Assembly (NCBI RefSeq): GCF_900299525.1
Contig: NZ_OMKA01000015.1
Location: 1 to 64,000, forward strand
Source of the DNA: Aquimarina sp. Aq78
Lineage (GTDB): Bacteria > Bacteroidota > Bacteroidia > Flavobacteriales > Flavobacteriaceae
Reading direction: 5' to 3'
Length of the DNA stretch: 64,000 nucleotides
A model generated the notes under the pieces. The model was not told the origin of the DNA and did not search any database. It saw nothing but the letters and a program-made list of their open reading frames with translations. Shown piece by piece: positions 53,630-61,692 of the stretch. The number at the start of each line of letters is the position of its first letter. Within the stretch, counting starts at the first letter, position 1. The position numbers were made by a program, and so were the translations under genes.

Positions 53630-53995
53630 ATGAAACAAATACTTTTGGTGTTTATTGGAGGCGGCACAGGTAGCATCGCACGTTATCTTATAAGTAAATA
53701 CCTTAATAGCTCTTCTACAGGAATCCCATATGGTACCTTTACAGCTAATATTTTAGGAAGTCTCTTTATTGGGATTATTCTCGGTCTAGCGCTTAAAAAC
53801 AATGTAATATCACAAAATACTGTTACCCTCTTGGCAACAGGTTTTTGTGGAGGGTTTACCACTTTTTCTACATTTGCCTACGAAAATCATGTATTACTAA
53901 AATCCGGAGATTTTATCAACTTCATCATCTATGCCGCCGGATCATTTGTGGTTGGAGTTCTTTTCATATTTTTAGGAATGTTTATTGTGAAATAA
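53630..53995 (+). CDS. crcB: Fluoride channel CrcB/Fluc
   Basis: 121 residues, four membrane helices. Conserved motifs: GGGTGSIARYLISK at helix 1, FTANILGSLFIGI at helix 2, and GFCGGFTTFSTFAYE, which holds the Phe box and Ser/Thr residues of the fluoride path. Fluc works as an antiparallel dimer exporting fluoride. Many flavobacteria have a single copy. I saw no fluoride riboswitch in the 155 bp ahead. It is 42 bp upstream of the PII gene. Confidence 0.93.
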   Translation: MKQILLVFIGGGTGSIARYLISKYLNSSSTGIPYGTFTANILGSLFIGIILGLALKNNVISQNTVTLLATGFCGGFTTFSTFAYENHVLLKSGDFINFIIYAAGSFVVGVLFIFLGMFIVK

Positions 53996-54037
53996 TCCAA
54001 TAAAAATTGTACCGGAAATTAATTTAAGTAAAGGCTT

Positions 54038-54376
54038 ATGAAAAAAATCGAAGCAATTATACGCAAATCAAAATTCGAAGCCGTAAAAGAAGCTCTACAT
54101 AAAATTGAAGTGAATTTCTTTACCTATTGGGATGTAACAGGTGTTGGCAATGAAAAGAAAGGCCATATATATAGAGGGATCACCTATAATACATCTGATA
54201 TACCACGTAGATACTTATCTATAGTTGTTTCTGATGAATTTGAGGAAAAAACAATTCGCGCACTAATAGATTCTGCTAAAACCGGAGAAGTTGGTGATGG
54301 AAAAATATTTGTATCAAATATCCAGGACACTTACAGAATCAGAACCGAAGAAAAAGGTAATCAGGCATTACTCTAA
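54038..54376 (+). CDS. P-II family nitrogen regulatory protein
   Basis: 112 residues, standard PII length. MKKIEAIIRKSKFEAVKEAL starts the ferredoxin-like fold. The T-loop is GVGNEKKGHIYRGITY with Tyr45 at the usual uridylylation position, one residue shorter than in Escherichia coli GlnB. The B-loop is TGEVGDGKIFV and the C-loop EKGNQALL. PII binds ATP/ADP and 2-oxoglutarate and controls ammonium transport and assimilation. No amtB or glutamine synthetase gene is nearby; instead two porin-like genes follow. Whether Tyr45 is modified cannot be known. Confidence 0.92.
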   Translation: MKKIEAIIRKSKFEAVKEALHKIEVNFFTYWDVTGVGNEKKGHIYRGITYNTSDIPRRYLSIVVSDEFEEKTIRALIDSAKTGEVGDGKIFVSNIQDTYRIRTEEKGNQALL

Positions 54377-54553
54377 ATTTTTGCCGTACTTATCATTTCC
54401 AATATTCTCTATTTAAATAAACTCACATTAAGTTTTTAGCTAATCTCACTTTCTAATGTGTTTATTAAGGCCTTTTTAAATAAAACAAATGCAATATCAT
54501 AAAGAAAGTTAAAAAAGGTACTTTCAAATTCTCAAAATATATCAAAATAAAAA

Positions 54554-54580
54554 TTATACCCTAATTTTATAAGGGTATAA
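54554..54580 (+). promoter_or_regulatory. Hairpin 1 of a possible attenuator
   Basis: TTATACCCT (54554-54562) pairs with AGGGTATAA (54572-54580). Its arms are the same as the core of the next hairpin, so the two could exchange partners. Confidence 0.45.
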
Positions 54581-54602
54581 AATACATTATGTATAAAAAT
54601 TA

Positions 54603-54641
54603 ACACTTATACCCTATATTTTATAGGGTATAAGTGTTTTT
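54603..54641 (+). terminator. Rho-independent terminator/attenuator before the porin genes
   Basis: 16-bp perfect stem ACACTTATACCCTATA/TATAGGGTATAAGTGT with a 3-nt loop, followed by TTTTT. It lies 227 bp after the PII stop and 51 bp before the porin ATG, so it may end PII transcription or attenuate read-through. Confidence 0.65.
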
Positions 54642-54687
54642 ATATAGTTTTACCGTACCAATTAAAAACTAATTATAACGGTAATCC

Positions 54688-55809
54688 ATGTTAATTATGA
54701 GAACAAAAACCACCACATTTTTTTTAAGAAAAGTAACTTTTTTTACATTAATCTTTTTGAGTTTAAACGTCATTAGCCAAGAAGAAAAACCAAAATCAAC
54801 ACTCGATAAATTAGTATCCAAAATAAGCTTATCAGGATCAGTTGACGGCTATTACAGGTACAATTTTGCAGCGCCTAATGACAATTCGGTAGCTCCACAA
54901 ACATCTTTTGCAAACGAAAATGGTTTTGCGCTAGGTATGGCTAATGCTATTTTGGGGTATGACGGCGAAAAAGTTGGATTTGTAGCCGATCTTGTCTTTG
55001 GATCCAGAGGCGAAGATGCTGTATTTAATTCTGATGATTCTGCCCAAATTATAAACCAGCTATATGTTTATTGGAATGTAACCAAAAGCGTTAAACTTAC
55101 TTTCGGTAATTTTAATACTTTTATTGGGTATGAAGTAATTTCACCAACAGGGAATTTCAATTACTCTACTTCATATATGTTCTCATACGGTCCCTTCTCA
55201 CACACTGGTTTGAAAGCAGATGTTGCAATAAGTGAAAAATGGTCTGCTATGCTTGCTATAATGAATCCTAGTGATTATACAGACAACAATCCGTTTGATA
55301 CTTATATTGCAGGAGTCCAAATAGGATATACCCTGGATAATGGTAGCACCTTTCTTAACTTTAGATATGGTAATGAAGGAGAGCCCGGAGAAGTAGGTCC
55401 TACTTTTCAGGTAGATCTTACTACAGGATGGAATCTGACACAAGATTTTTATCTTGGAGTAAATACAACTTATGTATCTACAGAACCACAAGAAAACGGA
55501 GATGCTTCTGGGTTTTACGGAGTAGCATTATACCCTCAATACAGAACATCTGAAAAATTCGCTATAGGAATAAGAGGAGAGTATTTCTCGGTTTACAATG
55601 GTGGGTTAACAAATGTAATTGGTTTAGACACACAAGGTGATGGAGATGTTATTACAGCTACACTTACAGGAAATTATACTATTGGAGAGTTAACTCTTAA
55701 ACCAGAATTAAGAATAGACGCAACTTCTGAAGATTTCTTTTTAGATAATGATAGAGAAGCTACAAAAAGTCTTTCTTCTTTTGTACTTGGAGCTGTATAT
55801 AAATTCTAG
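54688..55809 (+). CDS. Outer-membrane porin-like barrel, first tandem copy
   Basis: 373 residues with signal peptide (FTLIFLSLNVISQ). Long series of barrel strands: SGSVDGYYRYNFAAPNDN, FALGMANAILGYDGEKVGFVADLVFG, QLYVYWNVTKSVKLTFGNFNTFIGYE, and a C-terminal ELTLKPELRIDATSEDFF ending in VLGAVYKF with terminal Phe. This is the family of putative porins often found beside nitrogen-control genes in Bacteroidota. The start is ATG at 54688; MRTKTTTFF at 54697 is an alternative. It is about 90% identical at the protein level to the next gene, by eye, with the C-terminal half almost unchanged. Confidence 0.85.
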   Translation: MLIMRTKTTTFFLRKVTFFTLIFLSLNVISQEEKPKSTLDKLVSKISLSGSVDGYYRYNFAAPNDNSVAPQTSFANENGFALGMANAILGYDGEKVGFVADLVFGSRGEDAVFNSDDSAQIINQLYVYWNVTKSVKLTFGNFNTFIGYEVISPTGNFNYSTSYMFSYGPFSHTGLKADVAISEKWSAMLAIMNPSDYTDNNPFDTYIAGVQIGYTLDNGSTFLNFRYGNEGEPGEVGPTFQVDLTTGWNLTQDFYLGVNTTYVSTEPQENGDASGFYGVALYPQYRTSEKFAIGIRGEYFSVYNGGLTNVIGLDTQGDGDVITATLTGNYTIGELTLKPELRIDATSEDFFLDNDREATKSLSSFVLGAVYKF

Positions 55810-55827
55810 TATACCTTTTTATAAAGC

Positions 55828-55860
55828 AAAAGCGTTCTGAATCATCAGAACGCTTTTTTT
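55828..55860 (+). terminator. Rho-independent terminator of the first porin gene
   Basis: AAAAGCGTTCTGA/TCAGAACGCTTTT, 13-bp perfect stem with a 4-nt loop and a T run. A copy of the same terminator follows the second porin gene. Confidence 0.83.
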
Positions 55861-55983
55861 TATTCATTCTCTAAATACTTTTTGTCATTAAAAACACCTT
55901 ACAACTTTATCCTTTCGGGTTCAAATTCTTTTACATAGTTTTACACCCCTAATCAAAAATAATTACAACAATTAAAACTAACT

Positions 55984-57096
55984 ATGGAAGCAAAGGTTAT
56001 CACAAAATTTTTTAAAAAAGTAGCTCTCTTTACTTTATTTTTTTTGAGTTTCAATGTCATTAGCCAGGAAGAAAAACCAAAATCGACACTTGATAAATTA
56101 TTGTCCAAAATAAGCTTATCAGGATCAGTTGATGGATATTACAGGTACAATTTTGCAGCTCCTAATGACAATTCGGTAGCCCCTCAAACATTTTTTGCAG
56201 ACGAAAGTGGTTTTGCATTAGGCATGGCTAATGCTGTTTTAGGATACGAAGGTGAAAAAGTTGGATTTGTAGCTGATCTTGTTTTTGGACCCAGAGGCGA
56301 AGACGCTGTATTTAATTCTGATGATTCTGCTCAAATTATAAACCAGTTATATGTCTATTGGAACGTAACTGAAAGTGTTAAACTTACCTTCGGTAATTTT
56401 AATACTTTTATTGGATATGAAATGATTTCGCCGACAGAAAATTTCAATTATTCTACTTCATATATGTTCACTTATGGTCCTTTATCTCATACTGGTTTGA
56501 AAGCAGATATTGCAATAAGTGAAAAATGGTCTGCCATGCTTGCTGTAATGAATCCTAGTGATTATACAGACAATAATCCGTTTGACACCTACATTGCTGG
56601 AGCACAAATAGGATACACCTTAGATAATGGTAGTGCTTTTCTTAACTTTAGATATGGTAATGAAGGAGAGCCCGGAGAAGTAGGCCCTACTTTTCAGGTA
56701 GATCTTACTACCGGATGGGATCTGACACAAGATTTTTACCTTGGAGTAAATACAACTTATGTATCTACAGAACCACAAGAAAACGGAGATGCTTCTGGGT
56801 TTTACGGAGTAGCATTATATCCTCAATACAGAACATCTGAAAAATTCGCTATAGGAATAAGAGGAGAATATTTCTCGGTGTACAATGGCGGGTTAACAGA
56901 TGTAATTGGTTTAGATACGCAAGGTGATGGAGATGTTATCACAGCTACACTTACAGGAAATTATACTATTGGAGAGCTAACTCTTAAACCAGAATTAAGA
57001 ATAGACGCAACTTCTGAAGATTTCTTTTTAGATAATAATAGAGAGGCAACAAAAAGTCTTTCTTCTTTTGTACTTGGAGCTGTATATAAATTCTAG
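55984..57096 (+). CDS. Outer-membrane porin-like barrel, second tandem copy
   Basis: 370 residues, the same architecture as the first copy. Differences are mostly in the signal peptide (FFKKVALFTLFFLSFNVISQ) and the first ~150 residues (for example MISPTENFNYSTSYMF against VISPTGNFNYS). Beyond about residue 200 the two proteins differ at only a few positions. Starts at ATG 55984. Upstream, 55937-55946 has the TACATAGTTTTAC box that matches the first copy's promoter. A product of recent duplication; likely separately transcribed. Confidence 0.85.
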   Translation: MEAKVITKFFKKVALFTLFFLSFNVISQEEKPKSTLDKLLSKISLSGSVDGYYRYNFAAPNDNSVAPQTFFADESGFALGMANAVLGYEGEKVGFVADLVFGPRGEDAVFNSDDSAQIINQLYVYWNVTESVKLTFGNFNTFIGYEMISPTENFNYSTSYMFTYGPLSHTGLKADIAISEKWSAMLAVMNPSDYTDNNPFDTYIAGAQIGYTLDNGSAFLNFRYGNEGEPGEVGPTFQVDLTTGWDLTQDFYLGVNTTYVSTEPQENGDASGFYGVALYPQYRTSEKFAIGIRGEYFSVYNGGLTDVIGLDTQGDGDVITATLTGNYTIGELTLKPELRIDATSEDFFLDNNREATKSLSSFVLGAVYKF

Positions 57097-57114
57097 TATA
57101 TCTTTTTATAAAAC

Positions 57115-57147
57115 AAAAGCGTTCTGAATCATCAGGGCGCTTTTTTT
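57115..57147 (+). terminator. Rho-independent terminator of the second porin gene
   Basis: AAAAGCGTTCTGA/TCAGGGCGCTTTT, the copy of the terminator at 55828 with two substitutions on one arm, then TTTTTTT. It also overlaps the end of the converging DUF1684 gene. Confidence 0.7.
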
Positions 57148-57760
57148 ATTCATTCTCTGGATACTTTTTATACACCTTAACACCCACAGGAATCTTTATA
57201 TCCAGATGGTTTGCTTCTGGAGGTATTGGGCAAGAATATCTATCGTTATAAGCACAATACGGATTATAAGAAGTATTAAAATCAATAACAATATAGTCTC
57301 CTTCAGGAATTTTAAGGTCTATAAAACGCCCTCCTGCATAACTTAATTCTCCATTAGTTAAATCTGTAAAAGGAAGAAATAAATAATCTTCAAACTCTGG
57401 TTGAGTCTTTAATCCTTGATTTTGATATATCTGTAACACATAAGACTTTTGTCGAAATATAAAATGAGCCTCTCCATATTTAACATATAAAGGTTCTCTA
57501 CCCGTTGTGGTTTTCATAACAAAAGGTGTCTCATATGGTGTACGAACAAATTTTGCACGAATACAAAAAGAAGTATCAATTTCAAAAAAATCGAGCGTTT
57601 TAAAACGTTCTAAATCTTTTGGTATTAAAGGTGACGTTTCTTCAGAAGCAAAATCTTTATTAAGTTCTTCCTGAAAAGATAATATTTTTTTTATCGCTAT
57701 AGAATCCTGAGCAATTATATTCCCAATAAAAAACACAAATAAAATTGATATTCTGAACAC
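57146..57760 (-). CDS. DUF1684 domain protein, exported
   Basis: 204 residues from a GTG at 57760. The longer frame starts with a TTG at 57781 that falls within an exact -7 promoter box, so it cannot be the start; the GTG has GGGGAA just before it, a rare Shine-Dalgarno-like sequence. The signal peptide is VFRISILFVFFIGNIIAQ. DUF1684 signatures: ETPFVMKTTTGREPLYVKYGEAHF, GGRFIDLKIPEGDYIVIDFN, NPYCAYNDRYSCPIPPEAN. The family is of unknown function; the conserved Cys pair (PYCAY...YSCPIP) may bind metal or form a disulfide. Confidence 0.85.
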   Translation of the reverse strand: MFRISILFVFFIGNIIAQDSIAIKKILSFQEELNKDFASEETSPLIPKDLERFKTLDFFEIDTSFCIRAKFVRTPYETPFVMKTTTGREPLYVKYGEAHFIFRQKSYVLQIYQNQGLKTQPEFEDYLFLPFTDLTNGELSYAGGRFIDLKIPEGDYIVIDFNTSYNPYCAYNDRYSCPIPPEANHLDIKIPVGVKVYKKYPENE

Positions 57761-57778
57761 TTCCCCTTTATTTTTTTG

Positions 57779-57786
57779 CAAAAGTA
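57779..57786 (-). promoter_or_regulatory. -7 promoter box of the DUF1684 gene
   Basis: TACTTTTG on the minus strand, exact TAnnTTTG, 18 bp before the GTG start at 57760. Confidence 0.5.
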
Positions 57787-57894
57787 CAATTTACAATTAG
57801 TTAACTAATTAATTTTAATAAAATTATGCTTAAATAATAGATAAAAAGCTACTTTTATCTATTAATTGGAAGTCTAATACAAATCATAAATACA

Positions 57895-59109
57895 TTGCTA
57901 AAACTTTTACTTCATTACTTCAACTCTTTTTCTGGATTATCAAAAGAGGTGTGGTGGTTAGCTTTGATCACACTAATCAATAGAGCCGGGGCAATGGTAA
58001 TCCCCTTTTTATCTCTATACTTAACCGATGACCTGGACTTTTCGCTACAACAAGTAGGATGGATTATGACCAGTTATGGATTAGGTTCTTTTTTAGGTGC
58101 TTGGTTAGGAGGCAAATTATGTGATCAAATTGGTTACTATAAAGTCATACTTATTTCTTTGTTATTAACAGGAGTTTCATTTATAACTATTCAATATTTT
58201 ACTAGTTTCTGGAGTATTTGTGTTGGTTTCTTTATTCTAATTGCAATTGCTGATATGGCAAGGCCTGCTTTTTTTGTAGCATTAAGCGCCTATAGTAAAC
58301 CAGAGAATAAAACCAGATCATTAACTTTTATTCGACTTGCTATCAATCTAGGTTTCTCTGCCGGTCCTGCAATTGGCGGGCTAATTATAGCGTCTATAGG
58401 TTATTATGGTTTGTTTTGGATAGACGGGATTACCTGCATTATAGCTGGGTTTGTCATGATACAAACGCTTCATCCCAAAAAAGCAAAAGTATTGGATAAG
58501 GAAGTTGTTGTCGAAAACCCGGTAAGTGCTCATAGTGATGGCACTTATGTCTTGTTTCTAATTGCATTGGCTTTATTTGGTTTTATATTTGTGCAGTATT
58601 TTTCTACAATCCCATTGTATTATAAAGAAATACACCAATTATCAGAGCAGAAAATTGGATTATTACTTGCTTTAAATGGTGCTTTGATATTTTTCTTTGA
58701 AATGCCATTAATAGCATACCTAGAAAAAACCAAACTATCTAGAATAGGCAATGTTATTGGAGGTTTTGTCCTAACAGGTATAAGCTTTCTACTACTATTG
58801 TTTACTCCCTGGGCAGGAGTTTTGGTTATCGGAATGATTATCGCCACACTCGGGGAGATGGTCGCATTTCCCTTTGGAAATGCTTTTGCTTTAGATAGGT
58901 CAAAAAAAGGAAGACAAGGAGCCTATATGGCATTATATAGTATGTCTTTTTCTCTTGCTCATATCTTTGGTCATAATTCTGGAATGCAATTCATAAATAA
59001 TTTTGGGTATGAAAATACCTGGATTTTTATGACCCTGATTGCTGCCATAGGAACATTTTTATTATACATCGTAAAACGAAAACTTAACCAGGAAAAAACA
59101 CCTGGTTAA
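57895..59109 (+). CDS. MFS transporter
   Basis: 404 residues, twelve membrane helices. MFS signature GAWLGGKLCDQIGYYK between helices 2 and 3, and AFFVALSAYSKPENKTRSLTFIRLAINLGFSAGPAIGG in helices 4-5. A TTG at 57895 is the best start; the first ATG is at residue 34, inside helix 1. The MDR/YfcJ-like group is likely, but the substrate cannot be told. It is 24 bp upstream of the DJ-1 gene and probably co-transcribed with it. Confidence 0.88.
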   Translation: MLKLLLHYFNSFSGLSKEVWWLALITLINRAGAMVIPFLSLYLTDDLDFSLQQVGWIMTSYGLGSFLGAWLGGKLCDQIGYYKVILISLLLTGVSFITIQYFTSFWSICVGFFILIAIADMARPAFFVALSAYSKPENKTRSLTFIRLAINLGFSAGPAIGGLIIASIGYYGLFWIDGITCIIAGFVMIQTLHPKKAKVLDKEVVVENPVSAHSDGTYVLFLIALALFGFIFVQYFSTIPLYYKEIHQLSEQKIGLLLALNGALIFFFEMPLIAYLEKTKLSRIGNVIGGFVLTGISFLLLLFTPWAGVLVIGMIIATLGEMVAFPFGNAFALDRSKKGRQGAYMALYSMSFSLAHIFGHNSGMQFINNFGYENTWIFMTLIAAIGTFLLYIVKRKLNQEKTPG

Positions 59110-59133
59110 CTATCATTTATAAAACTCATAGCA

Positions 59134-59895
59134 ATGAAAAATTTCTTTTTCACCTTTTGTATTATATTAATTTATGGTTGTACTCAAGTACAGCAGGAAA
59201 AGCAATCCAATACTGTAGAAACAAAAATAGAAACAGTAAAAAAGAAAAAGAGTTTTCCCAAATTAGAACCTAACCGATATAATGTTGCTTTCCTCATTAT
59301 GGATGGAACTTATAATACTGAGTTTACTGCTCCTTTTGATATTTTTCAACATACTCAATATCGTAAGAACATAAAACAAATGAATGTTTTTACAGTTGCA
59401 AATACAGATCACCCAATAACCACGTTTGAAGGTGTAAAAATTATACCTGATTATAATTATGTAAAAGATTCTTTGCCTAAAATAGATATTTTGGTAGTTC
59501 CTAGTGCCGAGCACCATTTAGATACCGATTTAGATGATAAAGTGATGATTGATTTTGTAAAACAAGTTGATAAAACTGCCTCGTTTATGACTTCGCACTG
59601 TGATGGAGCATTTGTTCTCGCTAAAGCTGGAGTTCTTGATGATGTGGTGTCCACTACTTTTCCTAGCGATATAGATCAAATGCGTAGTACATTTCCCAAC
59701 CTGGATATCAGAAAAGAAGTCCTATTTGTACATGACAAAAAGTATATAACTTCTGCCGGAGGTGCTAAAAGTTTTGAAGCTGCATTATATTTATGTGAAT
59801 ATCTATATGGTGCAGAAATTGCAAGATCACTTGCAGGAGGATTAGTAATTGATTGGAACCTGAAAAATGTACCTCATCTTGTAGTTAATAAATAA
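59134..59895 (+). CDS. DJ-1/PfpI-family lipoprotein
   Basis: 253 residues. Lipobox LIYGC with Cys16. DJ-1/PfpI domain from about 48: YNVAFLIMDGTYNTEFTAPFDIF, IDILVVPSAEHH, and the nucleophile elbow at Cys156 (MTSHCDGAFVLA). Then SAGGAKSFEAALYLCEYLYG. Relatives act as glyoxalases, amidases, or AraC-type sensor domains; here there is no DNA-binding part and the protein is lipid-anchored, likely in the periplasm. A hairpin terminator follows the stop. Confidence 0.88.
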   Translation: MKNFFFTFCIILIYGCTQVQQEKQSNTVETKIETVKKKKSFPKLEPNRYNVAFLIMDGTYNTEFTAPFDIFQHTQYRKNIKQMNVFTVANTDHPITTFEGVKIIPDYNYVKDSLPKIDILVVPSAEHHLDTDLDDKVMIDFVKQVDKTASFMTSHCDGAFVLAKAGVLDDVVSTTFPSDIDQMRSTFPNLDIRKEVLFVHDKKYITSAGGAKSFEAALYLCEYLYGAEIARSLAGGLVIDWNLKNVPHLVVNK

Positions 59896-59903
59896 AAATA
59901 ATA

Positions 59904-59928
59904 AAAGCGATCTTATTCAGATCGCTTT
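59904..59928. terminator. Hairpin terminator shared by the DJ-1 gene and the minus-strand RNA
   Basis: AAAGCGATCT/AGATCGCTTT, 10-bp stem with loop TATTC. On the minus strand it is followed by TATTATTTT. Confidence 0.65.
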
Positions 59929-60001
59929 CAGTATTTAGGGAAAATTACGTACTCTCTTTAGCTTCAAGATTCGGGGTCTTTAGACTAATGTCCTCACACT
60001 T
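59904..60001 (-). ncRNA. Candidate small RNA, copy A
   Basis: On the minus strand the block GTGTGAGGACATTAGT (59984-59999), a 22-nt spacer and CTAAAGAGAGTAC (59949-59961) precede the terminator hairpin at 59904-59928. The same two blocks, with an 8-nt spacer, precede the terminator at 62492-62521 in copy B. No ORF runs through it. It may be an independent RNA or the 3' end of the esterase transcript (stop at 60195). TTAGTTTG, one mismatch from a -7 box, is about 25 nt upstream at 60022-60029. Function unknown. Confidence 0.4.
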
Positions 60002-60194
60002 AATTTATCCCTGATGTATTCCAAACTAATATTTTAAATCCATATCGTCATACAGTTTAAAATGTTAATTCTGGATGACACATCAAGTATTTTTTACTAT
60101 TGTAAATATAATGTAAAAAAATCATACAAACCAAAAAAACTACGACAAAAAACACATAAATTCGATGAAATACACAAAATTTTATGATTTCAAT

Positions 60195-61616
60195 TTATTT
60201 TGAAAAGAAGTATTTAGAATTTCCGAGGTATTTTTTCACTAATTCATTATACTTTTTAGATATTCTCAAGGCTAATGTACCTTCTATAGTATACAATGCA
60301 TTTAGATCTTTATATCCATTTTTCAGCATTTGCTCTAAATAAAACAAAGCTGTTTCATTATCCTGATCCTGGGCACTTAATGAAATTATTTTTCGATAAG
60401 ATTCAAAATCCTTTTTATCCACTATGGTACTCAATATATTAAGGAATAAATTTTCTTCCAGATTTTCTTCTTTTTCAGGAAGTTCATTTTTATAACTATC
60501 GACCAGATATCTCACATAACCTTTCATTCTATACCCCATATGACGGGCATGTTTTTCTTTGCCTAAAATCAAGGTATCTAATTCTGACATTTGATATTTC
60601 CACCACCCCAAGTTTTCAAACTCTTTTACTCCGATATCTTCCTCCATAGAAAGTAAATATGCTTCTCTAAGAAAACTTTCCTTGTTCAGGTATTTTGCCT
60701 CTAGTCGTTTCTGTTGTTTATACTCTTTAGTTTTTTTAATTTCTTTCTGTTTTTCTTTTAGATCATTAGTATTAAAAAAAACGCCGTATTTGAGTCGTAT
60801 ACGTTTTACTTCATTAAAAGCATTTAAGAATCTACCTTCACCCTGATAAGATTCTACTTGTTTCATTTCTTTCTGAAATAAACCTCGAACCCAAATTGAA
60901 TCTATTGGCATCCTTCCTTTATTCATTGCGTGTAATGTAAAATCAGAAAGTGTTTTTTTTATATGTTTATTGAGTAGTAATCCAGAATCTTTCTCACATA
61001 CATAAACCTCAGCAGGAACTGCCCTGCTTTTTAAGTATTTTTTAATATTGAAAAAATCCTGGTACCTATAATTATCAATACTTACAATACCCCGATAAGA
61101 GAAGTTTTTTTTAATCCTTATTCTCGAATCATAGAAATAAGTATCTTCTATTGCAATTACCCCAAATACTTCATTAGGATATAAAGCGGCTAGTAGACTT
61201 GCTAATTTTGCATCTTCCTGTATCCCCGCAATGTAGACTCTTCCTTTTTGAATCTGAAAAAGAGAAAAAATATGGCTCATAAAATCAGATACATACTCTA
61301 CTCTTTTTTGTGCTTCTTGATCTTTCTGAAAATTACTAATAGCTACAATATACCCTTGTTCTTCAGCTGCTTCCCTATATAATTGCGCAGTTTTTCCTGT
61401 ATTTCCCGAACTATCAAACCCCAAGAGTAAGGGCCAACTTTTATCTAAATCAAAAGATTTGGGTAAATAAATACTAAAATGATTACCTGTAGAAGGAATA
61501 ATCAAAGAATCCATAACAACACCCTTTTTGAGTGTAAGCGTATTTTGCCCATAGTTTATGAAGCTTATGCAAAGTACAACAAAAAAGAGATGCTTTTTAA
61601 GAAACAATATTGACAC
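60195..61616 (-). CDS. Alpha/beta-hydrolase (esterase)-like exported protein lacking the catalytic Ser
   Basis: 473 residues from a GTG. Signal peptide (LFFVVLCISFINYGQ). The hydrolase-like part (about 35-230) starts IPSTGNHFSIYLPKSFDLDKSWPLLLGFD as in poly-hydroxyalkanoate- and feruloyl-esterase-like proteins. At the nucleophile elbow the usual GxSxG reads YIAGIQEDAKLAS, with Gln133 at the Ser position. The C-terminal ~230 residues are helical (repeat-like KRIRLKYGVFFNTNDLKEKQKE, EKHARHMGYRMKGYVRYL). Probably non-catalytic. It is downstream of the SigZ gene (76 bp) and may be in its operon. Confidence 0.7.
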   Translation of the reverse strand: MSILFLKKHLFFVVLCISFINYGQNTLTLKKGVVMDSLIIPSTGNHFSIYLPKSFDLDKSWPLLLGFDSSGNTGKTAQLYREAAEEQGYIVAISNFQKDQEAQKRVEYVSDFMSHIFSLFQIQKGRVYIAGIQEDAKLASLLAALYPNEVFGVIAIEDTYFYDSRIRIKKNFSYRGIVSIDNYRYQDFFNIKKYLKSRAVPAEVYVCEKDSGLLLNKHIKKTLSDFTLHAMNKGRMPIDSIWVRGLFQKEMKQVESYQGEGRFLNAFNEVKRIRLKYGVFFNTNDLKEKQKEIKKTKEYKQQKRLEAKYLNKESFLREAYLLSMEEDIGVKEFENLGWWKYQMSELDTLILGKEKHARHMGYRMKGYVRYLVDSYKNELPEKEENLEENLFLNILSTIVDKKDFESYRKIISLSAQDQDNETALFYLEQMLKNGYKDLNALYTIEGTLALRISKKYNELVKKYLGNSKYFFSK

Positions 61617-61692
61617 AACACAATGAATTTATAACTAAATAACACAAAAAAAACACCACCTAATAGCTTTTAGCAGTATTTTAATATCTTTT

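Larger units (their letters stand above)
54377..54687. other. Leader region of the first porin gene
   Basis: 311 bp. Two hairpins occur at 54554-54580 and 54603-54637, which share TTATACCCT/AGGGTATAA arms, and the second has a T run. A promoter-like TAGTTTTAC at 54645-54653 has a counterpart before the second porin gene. The first ~170 bp is AT-rich with nothing else visible. Confidence 0.6.
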
